Assembly (NCBI GenBank): GCA_905147135.1
Contig: LR990040.1
Location: 25,185,857-25,249,856, forward strand
DNA length: 64,000 bases
Origin: Blastobasis lacticolella
Taxonomy: Eukaryota; Arthropoda; Insecta; Lepidoptera; Blastobasidae
Direction of reading: 5' to 3'
Shown: in pieces, positions 43,506-54,320 of the stretch
How the letters are laid out: each line of letters begins with the position of its first letter
Numbering within the stretch: the stretch's first letter is position 1
The notes under the pieces: generated by a model
The model's input: only the letters and a program-made list of their open reading frames with translations
What the model was told of the DNA's origin: nothing
Databases searched by the model: none
Translations under genes and position numbers: made by a program

Positions 43506-44260
43506 GTTCCTATTGCACGTAAATGATCTGTTCGTGTCCGGTGCTTTTGGGTATGCAGATGACACCACAGTGATGGACAGGTACACATCCAGTGCAAAGA
43601 CCAAGAGAGAGGATATCGAATCTTGTCGAGATTCTGTCATTGATCGCCTGGACCAAGCTTTCCAGAATGTTTCTGATTGGGGAGTTGCCAATCTTGTGCA
43701 GTTTAACGCGTCTAAAACAGGCATGTTTGTTCACCGCCAAGCGAAGTACATTTCGTCAGACTCCAACTTTCCAGGATGTGCCCTAACAAAAACTTGATAA
43801 CCTCCGCCTGCTGGGAATGAACTTTGGTGGGTATATCGAGTCCATAGCTAAAACTGCTGCCAAAAAACTAGGCATCCTCTCTCTTCTCACATCTGAGCAG
43901 AGGTTGCCACTATATAAAGGCCAAATGCGACCTTGCATAAAATACTGTTGTCACCTATGGGACGGATCTACCAAGGTCTATCTGGCTGCTCTGGACTCGG
44001 TTGAGAGACGCGCCAAGAATGATAGACAATCCTCCGTTGGTGCAAGAAAATCGACAAGATTTGGATCACCGCCGTAAAGTGGCATCTCTGGCGGTTTTCT
44101 ACACACTACATTTTGGGGAATGTTCGACAGAATTACACGAGTAAGTTCGACCAACCCCAATCCATCTTCGGGGCTCCAGGTGTAGGTCAGCGTACCATCC
44201 CTACATTGTCGGCATTCCACCAATAAACACTCAACGTTCTAACTCTTTTCTGTTGCAAAC
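43506..44260 (+). pseudogene. LINE reverse transcriptase fragment
   Basis: Starts in the RT palm with VNDLFVSGAFGYADDTTVMD, an intact YADD box, then SDWGVANLVQFNASKTGM. It continues in another frame with AAKKLGILSLLTSEQRLPLY, KYCCHLWDGSTKVY and LDSVERRA (43817-44077), and weaker C-terminal traces to about 44230. Related to the fragment at 8081-8850. 5'-truncated and frameshifted. Confidence 0.85.
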
Positions 44261-44693
44261 GGTAATGGACTGGTAACTCGCTGATTATTTTCTCAAAAAA
44301 ATAAAAAAACAACTTTTGGTGAGCTATTAGTGGAATACTACCGTTTGCTGCTAAATGTGTGAAAATTGGACGTCCACATAGGGCCATCTACGCGCCAGTC
44401 GACCGGCCACACTGCCAAAATAATTTAAAAAAAATGGCATTTCATTTCTTTCCAATAAAGGCAAAGAAACGGGTAAGCGGGGCCTGATGAAAAGTGGTCA
44501 CTGCCGCCTATCGACTATTCTTCTTTGTTTAATTTCAATTTTAAAACCAAAGCTTTATAAGAAAAGAAAACAATTATCAAAAAATAAAGTACACGTGAAC
44601 TTATCCTGACTTATATGTTTTTTCTTAGTTGCCTTATGACTTATCGGAGAAGATATGCGCTATTTAAACTCTTTAAGGCGTTACACTGAAATA
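44261..44693. other. Spacer, nothing recognised
   Basis: AT-rich with no coding signal. Confidence 0.35.
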
Positions 44694-44832
44694 CCCGGGT
44701 ACCCGGGTTTGGCTCTCAGATTGTACCCGGGTACGAAATCCATTAAATACCCGGGTACGAAATCCATTAAATACCCGGGTACGAAATCCATTTAATATTC
44801 GGGTATACCTACCCAACCCCGGGTACCCGGGT
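44694..44832. repeat. CCCGGG-rich inverted and tandem repeat
   Basis: TACCCGGGTACCCGGG at both ends in inverted orientation and three tandem 24-bp units TACCCGGGTACGAAATCCAT in between. It looks like a small foldback or MITE. GAAA lies on both outer sides. Confidence 0.6.
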
Positions 44833-44839
44833 AGAAAAC

Positions 44840-44960
44840 CCTAGTTCTAACCCTACACCACCCTACCCCTAGTTCTACCCTGCCCTACACCTACCCTACA
44901 CGTACCCTACACCTACCTTACACCTACCCTATATCTACCTTACACCTACCGTAATTTAGT
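44840..44960. repeat. CCCTACACCTA array and A-rich run
   Basis: Irregular repeats of CCTACACCTA and variants, ending in an A13 run near 44966. Similar to the array at 10290-10475. Confidence 0.75.
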
Positions 44961-44961
44961 T

Positions 44962-45840
44962 TAAAAAAAAAAAAAATGATAAAAAGTTTCCTGTCTGTCT
45001 CCTGGTTCTAAGCTACCTCCCCACCAATTTTCAGCCAAATCGGTTGAGCCGTTCTTGAGTTATAAAAAGTGTAACTAACACGACTTTCTTTTATATACTG
45101 GGTGTAAAAAGACCGCTAGCATTAATTGAAACCTAATATTCTACCCATGAAACTTAACAACTTTCCCCAAGAAACATACTCGCGGAAACTCATAGTTTAG
45201 GCAGAAATCGAGATTCTTTTTTTTAAGCAAAAGTTGTATTGTACTAAAAAATATAAAGTATTGATAGCTTCATCGTTCACAATTAATTTAGACACTCAAA
45301 GTTAATAATTAAGTTGAAATAAATGGAATTAAAGTAAAAGCGAGCAATGCAAAGCGTGCAGGCCGGCCGGCCGCGCGACGTCAGTGACCACTGGTCACGT
45401 GGACGAGCGATAGGCGTGCGCCGGACCATAAACATTGCACGTCGCAATTAATTATTTATTTTAGGTAGCGAAATTATGAAGTCATTTCCTCGGGTATGTT
45501 TCCAGGGGAAAGTTGTTCAGTTTCATGGGTAGAACATGGGGCTTTAATTAATGCTAGCGGTATTTTTACACCCTGTATATAGATTAGTGTCAAAAAACAC
45601 GACCGAAAAATTAATTCGCCCCCTGCCGATTTTGCCCGCATGCATATCGGATCTTTCGGAACTATCCTGCGAGATTCTATTATTTTTCCGGGATCGAAAG
45701 TCCCCTTATGACTGTGACACTCATGAATAGGAATCTCCGTGTTGGTGAAAGAGTTTTGGAAATCGGTTAATTAGTTACTCCCAACACTCTAACTAACAAA
45801 CTCATAAACTTTTCCTCTTTATAATATTAGAATTAATATA
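44962..45840 (+). mobile_element. Common lepidopteran repeat 3' region, split by a MITE
   Basis: 44980-45097 (TTCAGCCAAATCGGTTGAGC, GAGTTATAAAAAGTGTAACT) and 45576-45840 (GGTTAATTAGTTACTCCCAA, CTCTTTATAATATTAG) are the paired 3'-type sequences that I recognise as frequent in lepidopteran genomes. The 478-bp element at 45098 splits them, with TATA on both sides. Recognition is from memory of the pattern. Confidence 0.55.
45098..45575. mobile_element. 478-bp MITE with about 90-bp inverted ends
   Basis: CTGGGTGTAAAAAGACCGC at the left and the inverse of CAGGGTGTAAAAATACCGC at the right begin terminal inverted repeats that stay similar for about 90 bp. TATA (or TA) is duplicated outside. The CAGGGTGT end and the TA target suit the Tc1/mariner group. 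The middle holds GGCCGGCCGGCC and a near-perfect palindrome GTGACCACTGGTCAC. Confidence 0.75.
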
Positions 45841-46134
45841 GATTTATTTATTTATTTTATATACCAGTAACAAGGAGTACGTCATAAAAGGATAGACTAG
45901 TCAACTATCAAACCAGCAGAGCTTCTTTATTCGAGTCAACATAGAATACGTCCACATGGATTGGCATCCAGATCGCGCATCTAAACCTCAGTACCCTATC
46001 TCGACTATTCTATCTTTAACACGGAAAATTTACAGTTTTATAATAATGTAATATAAATAGACAGATATTATAAAAGTGCAGAACCGTATGTGGCAAGGCG
46101 ATAATGCTTCATGGCTGTAATTATGCTGGCTACC
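45841..46134. other. Spacer
   Basis: AT-rich, nothing recognised. Confidence 0.3.
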
Positions 46135-46649
46135 TTAGATTTAGATTTAGATTTATTTATTATCTCATTTTACAGCCTATATTTTATTATCAATATTTTA
46201 GTAATTTATATAAATCTATAAAAGAGATCGTCAATTTTGGTTATAAAAACATTTAAGTTATGTATACAATCGGAACAGGCGTACATTGACTTTCATCGTG
46301 GAAAGTTAACTAAATAAATAATAATATGTATTAGGAAACAATAATCCTAATGTCATGAGATTATAATAAAATACAATACAATACAAAATTACACAGTGGT
46401 AGATAATTAGAACAATGTCAATTACAATAATTTAAAATAAAAATGTCAATAAACAAATATTACCATAGGTAATTTATCAATATGTATATGAAATGTCAAA
46501 TATAATGTGTAATGTAAATTAATTGAAAATATGTATTATATGTATATTAATGTCAAACAATGAAAATAATTTAAATAGTAATGTCAAAAGGTAGTTACAA
46601 TTAATTTTCAATGTCATAGTTCTTAAATTCATTTACGGAATAAAATGCA

Positions 46650-48120
46650 TTATCCAACAAAAAGCTTCTCAGCCGGCTCGGTTTTAATTGACTCTGGTAA
46701 GTGTTCATAAAACGTAGGGCCAATTATACGCGGATTTTTCTCTGGGAGTGCGGTTCGATTTCGGACGCCCACCAGTCGTCCTGCGCCTCGCAGACCGTGC
46801 CCTCCGTCCGTGCGACGTTCAAAACTCCCAAGATTGGACCGTACGTACATTAATACGTTATATAAATATATAGAATAGACCGTCATAATACGGTGCTTTT
46901 TAAAGAGTGGTCTGCATGAGTCTCTTGGCTACGCGTGTTCTATTGTCCTAACAGCTCTCTTCTGTAGGATGAGTACACGACCGGAGTCTGTGGAATCACC
47001 CCACAGAATCGTGCCGTAGGACAGCAGAGAGTGGAAATACCCGAAGTAGGCCTGTGGCAGCACATTTGCCGACACAGTAGGACGGAGCTTGCGTAGCGCG
47101 TAAGCAGCACTACTGAGTCGGTCACACAGTCCCTCAACGTGAGTCTTCCAATTTAGTTTAGTGTCTAACGTCAGACCAAGAAACTTACATTCATCACAGC
47201 TGGGGATGGGTGCGGTTAGTTTATACCGGGAGACTGCTCTCCCTGTGAATAAAATCACGTTGGATTTCGACTCATTCAGTACAAGTCCGTTGCATGCAAA
47301 CCACTGTTTTAATTGATCGCAAAGGACAATAATCTTAGAATTGAGCTCGTCGCACGAACGGGCGCACACCACTGCTGTCGTATCATCAGCAAAGAGGGTC
47401 AATAGACCTTCTGTGATAGCGGATGGAAGATCGTTCATGAAGGCCAAGAATAATGTATTCTCGAGAGCTGACCCCTGAGGGATACCGATAGTAATGTCAT
47501 CAGTGGTGGATCTGTACTTACGGCCATTGGATGATACCTCGACTGTTTGTTTCCTATCCAAAAGAAATGATTGTATCAGGTCTTGTGAAACGCCTGTTAT
47601 CCCATACACTTTTAGCTTTTTAAGTAACAAATCGTGTGGGATGACGTCAAAGGCCTTTGAGAGATCACAGAAAATACCAGCTGTTTTATATTTTTTAAGA
47701 CTTTCGTGGTTATTCACTACACTTTCATTACACATATTATCGGGTTTGTTACCACGGTTAGTATTGTTTTTACCTCGATATTTCGACGCAGTTGCATGCG
47801 TCATGGTCACGAGTTGACTGGTGCCGCTGTGTGAAAATCGAGTGCGTCGAAATATCGAGGTAAAAACAATACTAACCGTGGTAACAAACCCGATAATGTT
47901 TGTAGTGAAAGTGTTTTATATTTATCGTCAAGTCCAGTGATTATGCAATCAACGACCTGTTGTGCTGCCGTTATTGTTGATTTGTGTTTTCGATACGCGT
48001 ACTGTCTGTCAGTCAGTAGGTCATTTTGTTCAAAGTGCTCCATTAAGTGTCGATAAAATCGATTCAACAATTTTTGAGAGGCTCGGGACTATTGTTATAG
48101 GTCTATAATTCTCAACTCTG
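46650..48120 (-). pseudogene. CR1-like ORF2 reverse transcriptase
   Basis: From 48120 down: RT start with a VENYRPITIVPSLSKIVES-type trace, DRQYAYRKHKSTITAAQQVV (47807-48070), then after the insertion GIFCDLSKAFDVIPHDLLL, TIGIPQGSALENTLF, LLTLFADDTTAVV with an intact FADD box, LSSAAYALRKLRPTVSA and SYGTILWGDS (46929-47690). The tail is in another frame (46650-46886, ENPRIIGPTFYEHLPE-like). Apart from the insertion and one frameshift near 46930 the RT is open. Confidence 0.85.
47694..47911. mobile_element. 218-bp foldback insertion with 12-bp target duplication
   Basis: TGTTTTATATTT at 47682-47693 and 47912-47923 flank it, and the RT coding sequence (KYKT) is duplicated accordingly. A perfect 50-bp inverted repeat (47741-47790 and 47843-47892) surrounds a loop of about 52 bp. 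Imperfect inverted similarity extends outward for about 25 bp more. The insert contains CCTCGATATTTCGACGCA. Confidence 0.8.
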
Positions 48121-48138
48121 TCTTTATCTCCCTTTCCT

Positions 48139-48423
48139 TTAGGGGCCATTCATAAAATACGTTCGCACACAAGGGGGGGGGAGGGCTCTTGCTGAGTGTG
48201 ACAAAGTGTGACAAGGGGGGACGGAGGGTGTATAGCAACGTGACGTTCGCTGTTCATTAAAATATTTTCAATAAGTATTTTTTTTTTTGACTATTTTTAT
48301 TTTTAAATTTTCATCATAATAGAAAGTCATTTATTTTATATTTAGTAAATATATAGACTTTCAAACGTATACAGTTTTATAATAATAAATTGTAACTTGA
48401 TATATATTCATTTTTGTTTATTT
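48139..48423. other. Transposon-like GC-tract sequence and AT-rich spacer
   Basis: Begins GGGGCCATTCATAAAATACG with a G10 tract and repeated GTGTGACA words. This resembles termini of DNA transposons that I have seen described in insects, but no partner end was found. Confidence 0.35.
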
Positions 48424-48535
48424 CTCGATATGAGCGCTGGCCATGGACTTACTACCCAAAGGGACTGCGCACTGCTTTGTCTAAAACCGGGCAGAGCGAG
48501 AGTCACCATCGATAGTCCTGTGTCCCTTTCTAGTG
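48424..48535. repeat. About 110-bp repeat, inverted copy at 57211-57315
   Basis: Reverse complement of 57211-57315 with few differences, including CAAAGGGACTGCGCACTGCT. The two copies lie outside the 8-kb LTR element, one on each side. Confidence 0.8.
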
Positions 48536-48639
48536 TTGCCACCATTGTTGATGCAAATTCCGAATTACTTTTAAAACTTAGCGCGGACATCTACCTACCG
48601 ATCAGGGCCAGGCAGAGTCGGACCGGGTGCAATCTGAAG

Positions 48640-48960
48640 GTAATATTTTCACCAGGGTCCAGCCCAAGGTTTCCCTGCTACTCGGAACCCATTGGTCCAA
48701 AAATACTAGTTTCTAGAGAGTAATTATAGTACTTGTTGATCTACATTTCGAATAACAGCTGTCAAACTTAAAACTACAATAACTCGGAAACAATTGGTCC
48801 TAGAACACTAGTTCCTAGAGTAATATAATAGTACTCATCGAGATCTACATTTCGGATGACAGTTTTAAGTTTGATAGCTGTCACCCGAAATGTAGATATC
48901 GACGAGTACTATCACTTCTTTTTAGGAACTAGTGTTGTAGGATAAATCGTTACCGAACTC
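48640..48960. repeat. Complex direct and inverted repeat
   Basis: The unit with ACTAGTTCCTAGAG, GATCTACATTTCG and GACAGCTGTCAAACTTAA occurs twice in direct order (about 48708 and 48810) and once inverted (about 48872-48958), forming an imperfect foldback. Confidence 0.65.
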
Positions 48961-49107
48961 TTTTACCTGTTTTGTGTAACAAAAAGTCGTAGGTTGATAA
49001 TTATGTCGATTCGACGTTTGTAGGAGAAACGTTCAGTAGATCAAAAGGTATTTTGACAACTACTTTTCGGATTACCCCATAATAATACCAAATTCACGGT
49101 TAATATA

Positions 49108-49467
49108 TGACGGCGCATCGAGTTATTGGTCGTGATAAGATATCTATCGGTGAGATACTCTTTAGCTGGTCCTTGTTTGTTTGTTTGTCTGTGGTTAGTT
49201 AACAATGGCAGCGCGCGCACGCATTATTGTGCGCTGTGATGTTCTTGTTTTGATTAACACCAGAAATCAAGCACCCACAAGGAATTGCTATATAAGTCAC
49301 GAATATCAATACCATAGCCTTTAAACTAACGTCGTTGTAAGTTTGTGTCGTGGTGGACCGCGGGCGCTCATGCGCCGCGCTGAAAAAGTCGGCCCTGATG
49401 TTAAAATGGTGATGATAGATCCAATTATAATTATGTCGGCTATCTAGACTCTAGGGCGCCGATATCA
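49108..49467 (+). repeat. 5' LTR (copy A)
   Basis: Begins TGACGGCGCATCGAG and ends GGCGCCGAT with ATCAGAAGTGGG next. TATATAAG at about 49289 is a likely promoter box. The same sequence occurs at 56767 (direct) and 59108-59467 (inverted). The exact 3' boundary is uncertain by a few bases. Confidence 0.8.
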
Positions 49468-49625
49468 GAAGTGGGATCCAACACGACGCCCACTTTAGGA
49501 GATGAAATCTGAATATGATAATCACACCAAGGTGAGGTCGTTCCTATGGAAGGTGAGTCTTACCAACAGACAACTGGTTACCACTGGACGTCTGATTCCT
49601 CTCTTATTTGATGTATACGAGTCCC
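49468..49625 (+). other. Leader of the LTR element
   Basis: Matches the inverse of 58985-59107, apart from about 35 bases present here and missing there. The match ends at GATGTATACGAGTC in both, where the inverted copy goes straight to the arm sequence that resumes here at 54428. So 49626-54427 is extra relative to the other copy. Confidence 0.7.
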
Positions 49626-50308
49626 GCTACAATAAAACAGAGAGCAAATAATGTTGTTGTCAAATGGCTCATGCCTACAAGGAAGAGAAAGGAATGTGAG
49701 GTTCCCCTCATTGTGATCACATCGTGTTAGAGATCAACAAAACAAAGTATAAGGTTTGTAATTGTGGTAACTATGGTATTCAGGTCCGGTGTCAAATGCT
49801 ATTTTATTATATTGTCCCGTATCAACAGTTTGATTGGTCCCATTTTTATAATTCCTGTCGTACAGGTACAGAGCCTACCATCATAAATTGTGCTCCTTTT
49901 GAATGTGCTCCCAAACCATTCAATATACCCAGTCAAGGTACCTATATTGATTTGATTATTTCAGTAAATATCCAAAAGAATTTTATACATTGAATTTAAT
50001 TTCATAATAGCAGAATGATGTTGAAGATTAAGATGTAATAACCTACCTATTGATTGTTGGGATAGGCCCTGTCAGAGCCGAATAGTATAAAAATGTTTCT
50101 AAGAGGCTATGCCAATGGATTTGGGTTGGAGTCCCATTGTTCCCATGTTGGAACGGTTTGAGGAGACTGATTTGAAATTTTATTGTACGGGTTGTTATTT
50201 GTGTTTTTATTCAATTCTTTATTTGGAATATGTGTGGTGTATGTATGCAGATACTATAATGTAATACTGATTTACATAGTTAGTCATGATTGCATTAAAC
50301 TTCATGTT
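49626..50308. other. Start of the extra interior segment
   Basis: Contains an 89-codon ORF (49724-49993) rich in Cys and Tyr (VCNCGNYGIQVRC) that I do not recognise. Otherwise non-coding. Confidence 0.35.
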
Positions 50309-50767
50309 TCAAGTTTTCTTGTCATTAAGTAACCTATAGAATAAATAAGCAATTCTAATTCTTAGATTGCCATGGAGCTTATTTCTATTCCAAACGAAAC
50401 TCTCTGGGAGTGTCAATACCATAGCATTCATAGCTATTTGTGCAGAGCTTAATACAAACAATTGATATTGTAGCAGCAAGTAAATTATTAACAAAAAATT
50501 ATGATGAAGAAGTTTCAAATTGAATTTAATTGCAGGTGCATACCTACCTATATTGAATTTAAGTACTGATTTGAACCATTTGGGATGTACTTGCCTACTT
50601 ACACTCTTTAATATTATGTTGCTGGTATTATCATAAATCCATAATAATGTTGTGACCGCTGTGTCAGTTAAATTGTGACCCTGCTGCATGTGGTCCATAG
50701 TAGTCTTTGTTGGAAACAGAAAGTTGTTTTGTATCACCACACCATGTTTTGGCCTTATTGGAGGCAT
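50309..50767 (-). CDS. Unassigned ORF, possible exon
   Basis: 152 codons beginning MPPIRPKHGVVIQNNFLF. After codon 55 or so the sequence AGAGTGTAAGTAG looks like a splice donor. The later part of the frame is hydrophobic and low-complexity, more like intron. It could be an exon of a captured host gene. No domain is recognised. Upstream and downstream exons were not found. Confidence 0.3.
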   Translation of the reverse strand: MPPIRPKHGVVIQNNFLFPTKTTMDHMQQGHNLTDTAVTTLLWIYDNTSNIILKSVSRQVHPKWFKSVLKFNIGRYAPAIKFNLKLLHHNFLLIIYLLLQYQLFVLSSAQIAMNAMVLTLPESFVWNRNKLHGNLRIRIAYLFYRLLNDKKT

Positions 50768-51259
50768 ACAAACATTGAATTGGATGTAGGAGCATAATGG
50801 TAAAGTGTGAAATAATTATTTAATTCTTTTGTACATCTCTATCAACATTTTGTCAAGAGCCTTAAGATATTTAGGTTTTTGAGATGGAAGCAGGTGGACG
50901 ATGATGATTTGGGTGTTTAGTGATTTTACACTAAAGGTGAAGTCAAGGCTCACTATTTCAAGTTTTAAATAGATCTGCTTAGGTTTAGATAATTCTTTGT
51001 GTAGTGTATTCTTAATGGAATTTCATGCTAATAATAAAATATGTATTGAGCAGGTGCTTGGTCATGCGCAGTTGATCAAGCTGTAGGTGGGGTGGGTGGC
51101 AGCCTGTGCTATACCACCAGCTAGCGGAAATAATGTTCATTTTGCCAAACAGTGCTTTTAAAGAGAACATTGGACTTGCAAGCTAATAGCATTCTATAGC
51201 ATTATTTTATACTAATGTATGTGTATTTATTTATTTATTTATTTAACACTTTATTGTAC
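50768..51259. other. Non-coding spacer
   Basis: Nothing recognised except (ATTT)n at about 51224-51245. Confidence 0.35.
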
Positions 51260-51267
51260 ATTAACAG

Positions 51268-51982
51268 CAGTGTTGGGCGAAATTTAATTGCAAGTTACAA
51301 TTAAAAATAACAATTGATTAATTGTTAATTGTGAAATATCAATTAACAATTGATTAATTGTTAACTGTGACGTTGCAATTAACAATTGATTAATTGTTAA
51401 CTGTGACGTTGCAATTAACAATTGATTAATTGTTAACTGTGACATTACAATTAACAATTAATCAATTGTTAACTGTTCTTGTAATTAAATTTAAATAATG
51501 TAAATAGTAATATTATAAGATTAAGGAGTGGCACAGGGTAGGGCTTTCACAAGCTTGACCTTAATGGCCATGCTAAATCGTTCTTCATGATAGCCACACA
51601 GAATATATATACTAGTACTTAAGAATAGAAAATTCTTTCCGCAAATAGCTTTCAACGTAATAATGCGTTTACATATTATTTTGTCTCTCTCGCGTCCTAC
51701 TCTTACCTCTCAGCCCTCGAGCGGCCCGATCGGGCCGCATAACAATATAAATCTGTGATAGTTAATTGTTAGTTCTAATTGTCTCTTGTAACAATTAAAA
51801 TTATTATTTGAATTATTTTAATTGTCTCTTGCAATTAACGTGAGTTTATTTAAATAAATTAATTGCAATACGCAAATAACAGATTAATTGCAACTAAATC
51901 AATTGTGATTAAATTAATTGCACATAATTTTTCAATCGATTAATACGATGATTAAAATATCAATTGTTCATGCCCAACACTG
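51268..51982. mobile_element. hAT-type MITE with palindromic 36-bp tandem repeat
   Basis: Terminal inverted repeats CAGTGTTGGGC...GCCCAACACTG, flanked by a perfect 8-bp duplication ATTAACAG (51260-51267 and 51983-51990), as expected of hAT elements. Inside, a 36-bp unit with the palindrome CAATTGATTAATTG is repeated about four times (51310-51475), and related words recur at 51770-51950. No transposase. Confidence 0.85.
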
Positions 51983-51999
51983 ATTAACAGTATAATTAT

Positions 52000-53480
52000 C
52001 ACAGATTCTGCAAGATTATGACAAGTACAAGGGCGGTCTTATCGCCAATAGCGATCTCTTCCAGACAACCATTTACATGGATATAGTGGAGGTCGGAAAG
52101 CAATAAACTAGTAGGCAATGTACATTTGAGATTCCTTACAGAAGTTACAATCACCATACAGTGAAGAAATGCAATAAATATACTATACAAAGAACCAAAA
52201 AAAATAAAATACAAATATATCAAACTACACAAAAACAATACTAATTAAAATCCAAAACCGCTATACAAGACACAGACGATGAAATCATGTGTTCAGGGTA
52301 GAAAGGAGATGACCCTTCAATCTTCTTTTGAACATACTCGGCGAATCCGAACATCTCACCTTACGGGGAAGCGCATTCCACAGGCGCACCGACTGTACGG
52401 TAAAGGAATTATCATAGAAGCTTGTCACATGATGGGGCATTACCAACGTCCGATCTCGGGAAGAGCGCAGAGATCTACTCTGTATGTCGGAATCGTACTG
52501 GAAACGCTCTTTTAAGTATTGCGGTGAACAGCGATCGAACAGAACTCGATATAAGAAAGAAAGCGTATGAAAAATACGTCGCTGGCGAATGGAAAGCCAC
52601 TGTAGCCGAGCAAGAAACTCCGACACATGATCAAACTTGCGAAGACCGAAGATAAATTTAATACAGTAGTTTTGCAAACGCTCCAATTTATTAAGTTGCT
52701 CCTCGGTGAGATCTATGAAGCAAGTGTCAGCGTAGTCCAAAATAGGCAGCAATAAGGACTGTACCCGCGCAATCTCAGTAGGAATAGGCAGGAAATTACG
52801 CAATCTTCTCATTGTGGACGAAGAGGCGAACAATTTGCGGCTGATTTCAGCTACATGTGGTCCCCAGGACATTGTCTTGTCAATTATAACACCTAAGTTT
52901 TTTACGGACTCACTAAAGGGCACCTGCACACCATCGAAATATACGTTAGGCGGGTCTACTCTAGCCAACATCCTCGAACTACCGACGATAATAAGCTGTG
53001 TCTTTAAAGCGTTAATTCTCAATCCATGCGTGGTACTCCAATCCGAAATCCGATCCGGATCACAGTTTATAATGTTAATAGCACTAGCTATGTTGTCTGG
53101 GGACGATCGAGTGTAGATCTGAAGACCATCTTCATAGAGATGACAACATGAACTAAGGCCGGAGGTAATATTATTAATAAATATAGAGAACAGGATTGGT
53201 GAAAGCACGCCACCCTGAGGAACACCGGCGCCTAGCTCACACCACGCGGAGAGAGTGGCCTCCATACGAATCCGCTGACGACGTCCCCCAAGATAGCTGC
53301 GGAACCAGTCAATCGCGTCATCATTAAGAGAGCGTATTGTGTATTGCATTGTGTTATGTATTTGGTGGAACGTAGAATAGCAGGTAGCCAGTTTGGAGGA
53401 CGAATTGGGCACTCGACGGTTTCATAGGAGAGGTTCTGGAGCCAGTTTGTGACACTTGCTTTGGCCAGTTTGTGACACAT
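52000..53480 (-). pseudogene. LINE reverse transcriptase, 5'-truncated, catalytic box lost
   Basis: The 375-codon frame (52285-53412) starts within the RT (RSLNDDAIDWFRSYLGGRRQ, GVPQGGVLSPILFSIFIN) and runs to the natural end (VRLWNALPRKVRCSDSPSMF, FKRRLKGHLL). The catalytic box reads CHLYEDGLQIY where YADD is expected, so the second Asp is Gly and the preceding Ala is Glu. 3' UTR from 52284 to about 52000. At the upstream edge a 17-bp word, GCCAGTTTGTGACACTT, occurs twice (53441-53480). Confidence 0.85.
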
Positions 53481-54110
53481 GATAATATATTATTGATGAT
53501 GACGAAGATACTGATGATGATTTATTTGAAACCGGTCGCAATGGGTAGAGTATATTTTGATGAAAGTGGAACTTGTGAAAAATAATTATGTTTTAATTGA
53601 TCATGCTAAGGCTGTAGTAGATACTTACTTTGTGTGACTTAATTTCATAATAGGTAATAAATATTACACAATCTTATAAATGTAATGCTATAAAAGAAAG
53701 TCTTAATTTTACATGCTTAGGGGAACTAGATTGATGGACGTGGTAACTCGACAGGACGAAATTGATGATACAAAGTGAGAACAAGGTGACTGTCGAGGAA
53801 GGTTATATCAATCAATATGTGTGTTATGGTTTAGTTTCTTAAAGTTAACTGATGGCTCACGTACCAGACGGGTAAGTTTTATTAGCTAAGTGCCTAGTGG
53901 TCGTATGGGGGCTTCGGTGGTGTTTCGGTGAGTTGTTTTAAGCCTCATGAGAAACTCTTAATTGATAGTATGACATAGTTTGGTTGAAGATACTGATTTT
54001 ATTTCATATTATCTTTGGTCAAAGCGTGTGGTAAATCACATGCCCTTGATGAGTAGAATGAGTAAATGAGTAGGGTGAGAGGAGCATGTACTTGTTGAAA
54101 GTCAATTTAG
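53481..54110. other. Spacer
   Basis: Nothing recognised. Some GATGATGA simple sequence near 53495-53520. Confidence 0.35.
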
Positions 54111-54112
54111 AC

Positions 54113-54320
54113 TTAGTTACAGTTGCGGCATAGGCTTTCCTCTTGGTCGGTCATTTGATGCAGAGTGTGGTAACTCCTACCTTTATCAACTAACTGCTTC
54201 CATTGGCTGCGTTCCGTCGCTTGGTACAGTGTAGCGCTGACTGGAGTTTCCAACTCTTCGGATACCTGCACGATATAGTTATCGACTCTTTTAGTGTGTC
54301 TCATTGGATAGTTAATGTTA
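54113..54320 (-). mobile_element. RTE-type LINE C-terminal trace
   Basis: The minus strand reads TKRVDNYIVQVSEELETPVS and ATERSQWKQLVDK, which has the spacing of the last helix region of RTE-type ORF2 before its end (the ...RSQW... motif). Short and degenerate. Confidence 0.4.

Larger units (their letters stand above)
46135..48138 (-). mobile_element. CR1-like LINE, 5'-truncated
   Basis: Minus-strand RT and C-terminus (46650-48120), a 3' UTR with many AATGTCAA words (46160-46640) and a (TAAATC)n tail at 46135-46156. The 5' end stops near 48138, where an unrelated transposon-like sequence begins. A 218-bp insertion splits the RT. Confidence 0.85.

Noticed and set aside
44684..44960. Telomeric (CCTAA)n repeat
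   Set aside because: The array units are CCTAC/ACCTA, not CCTAA.
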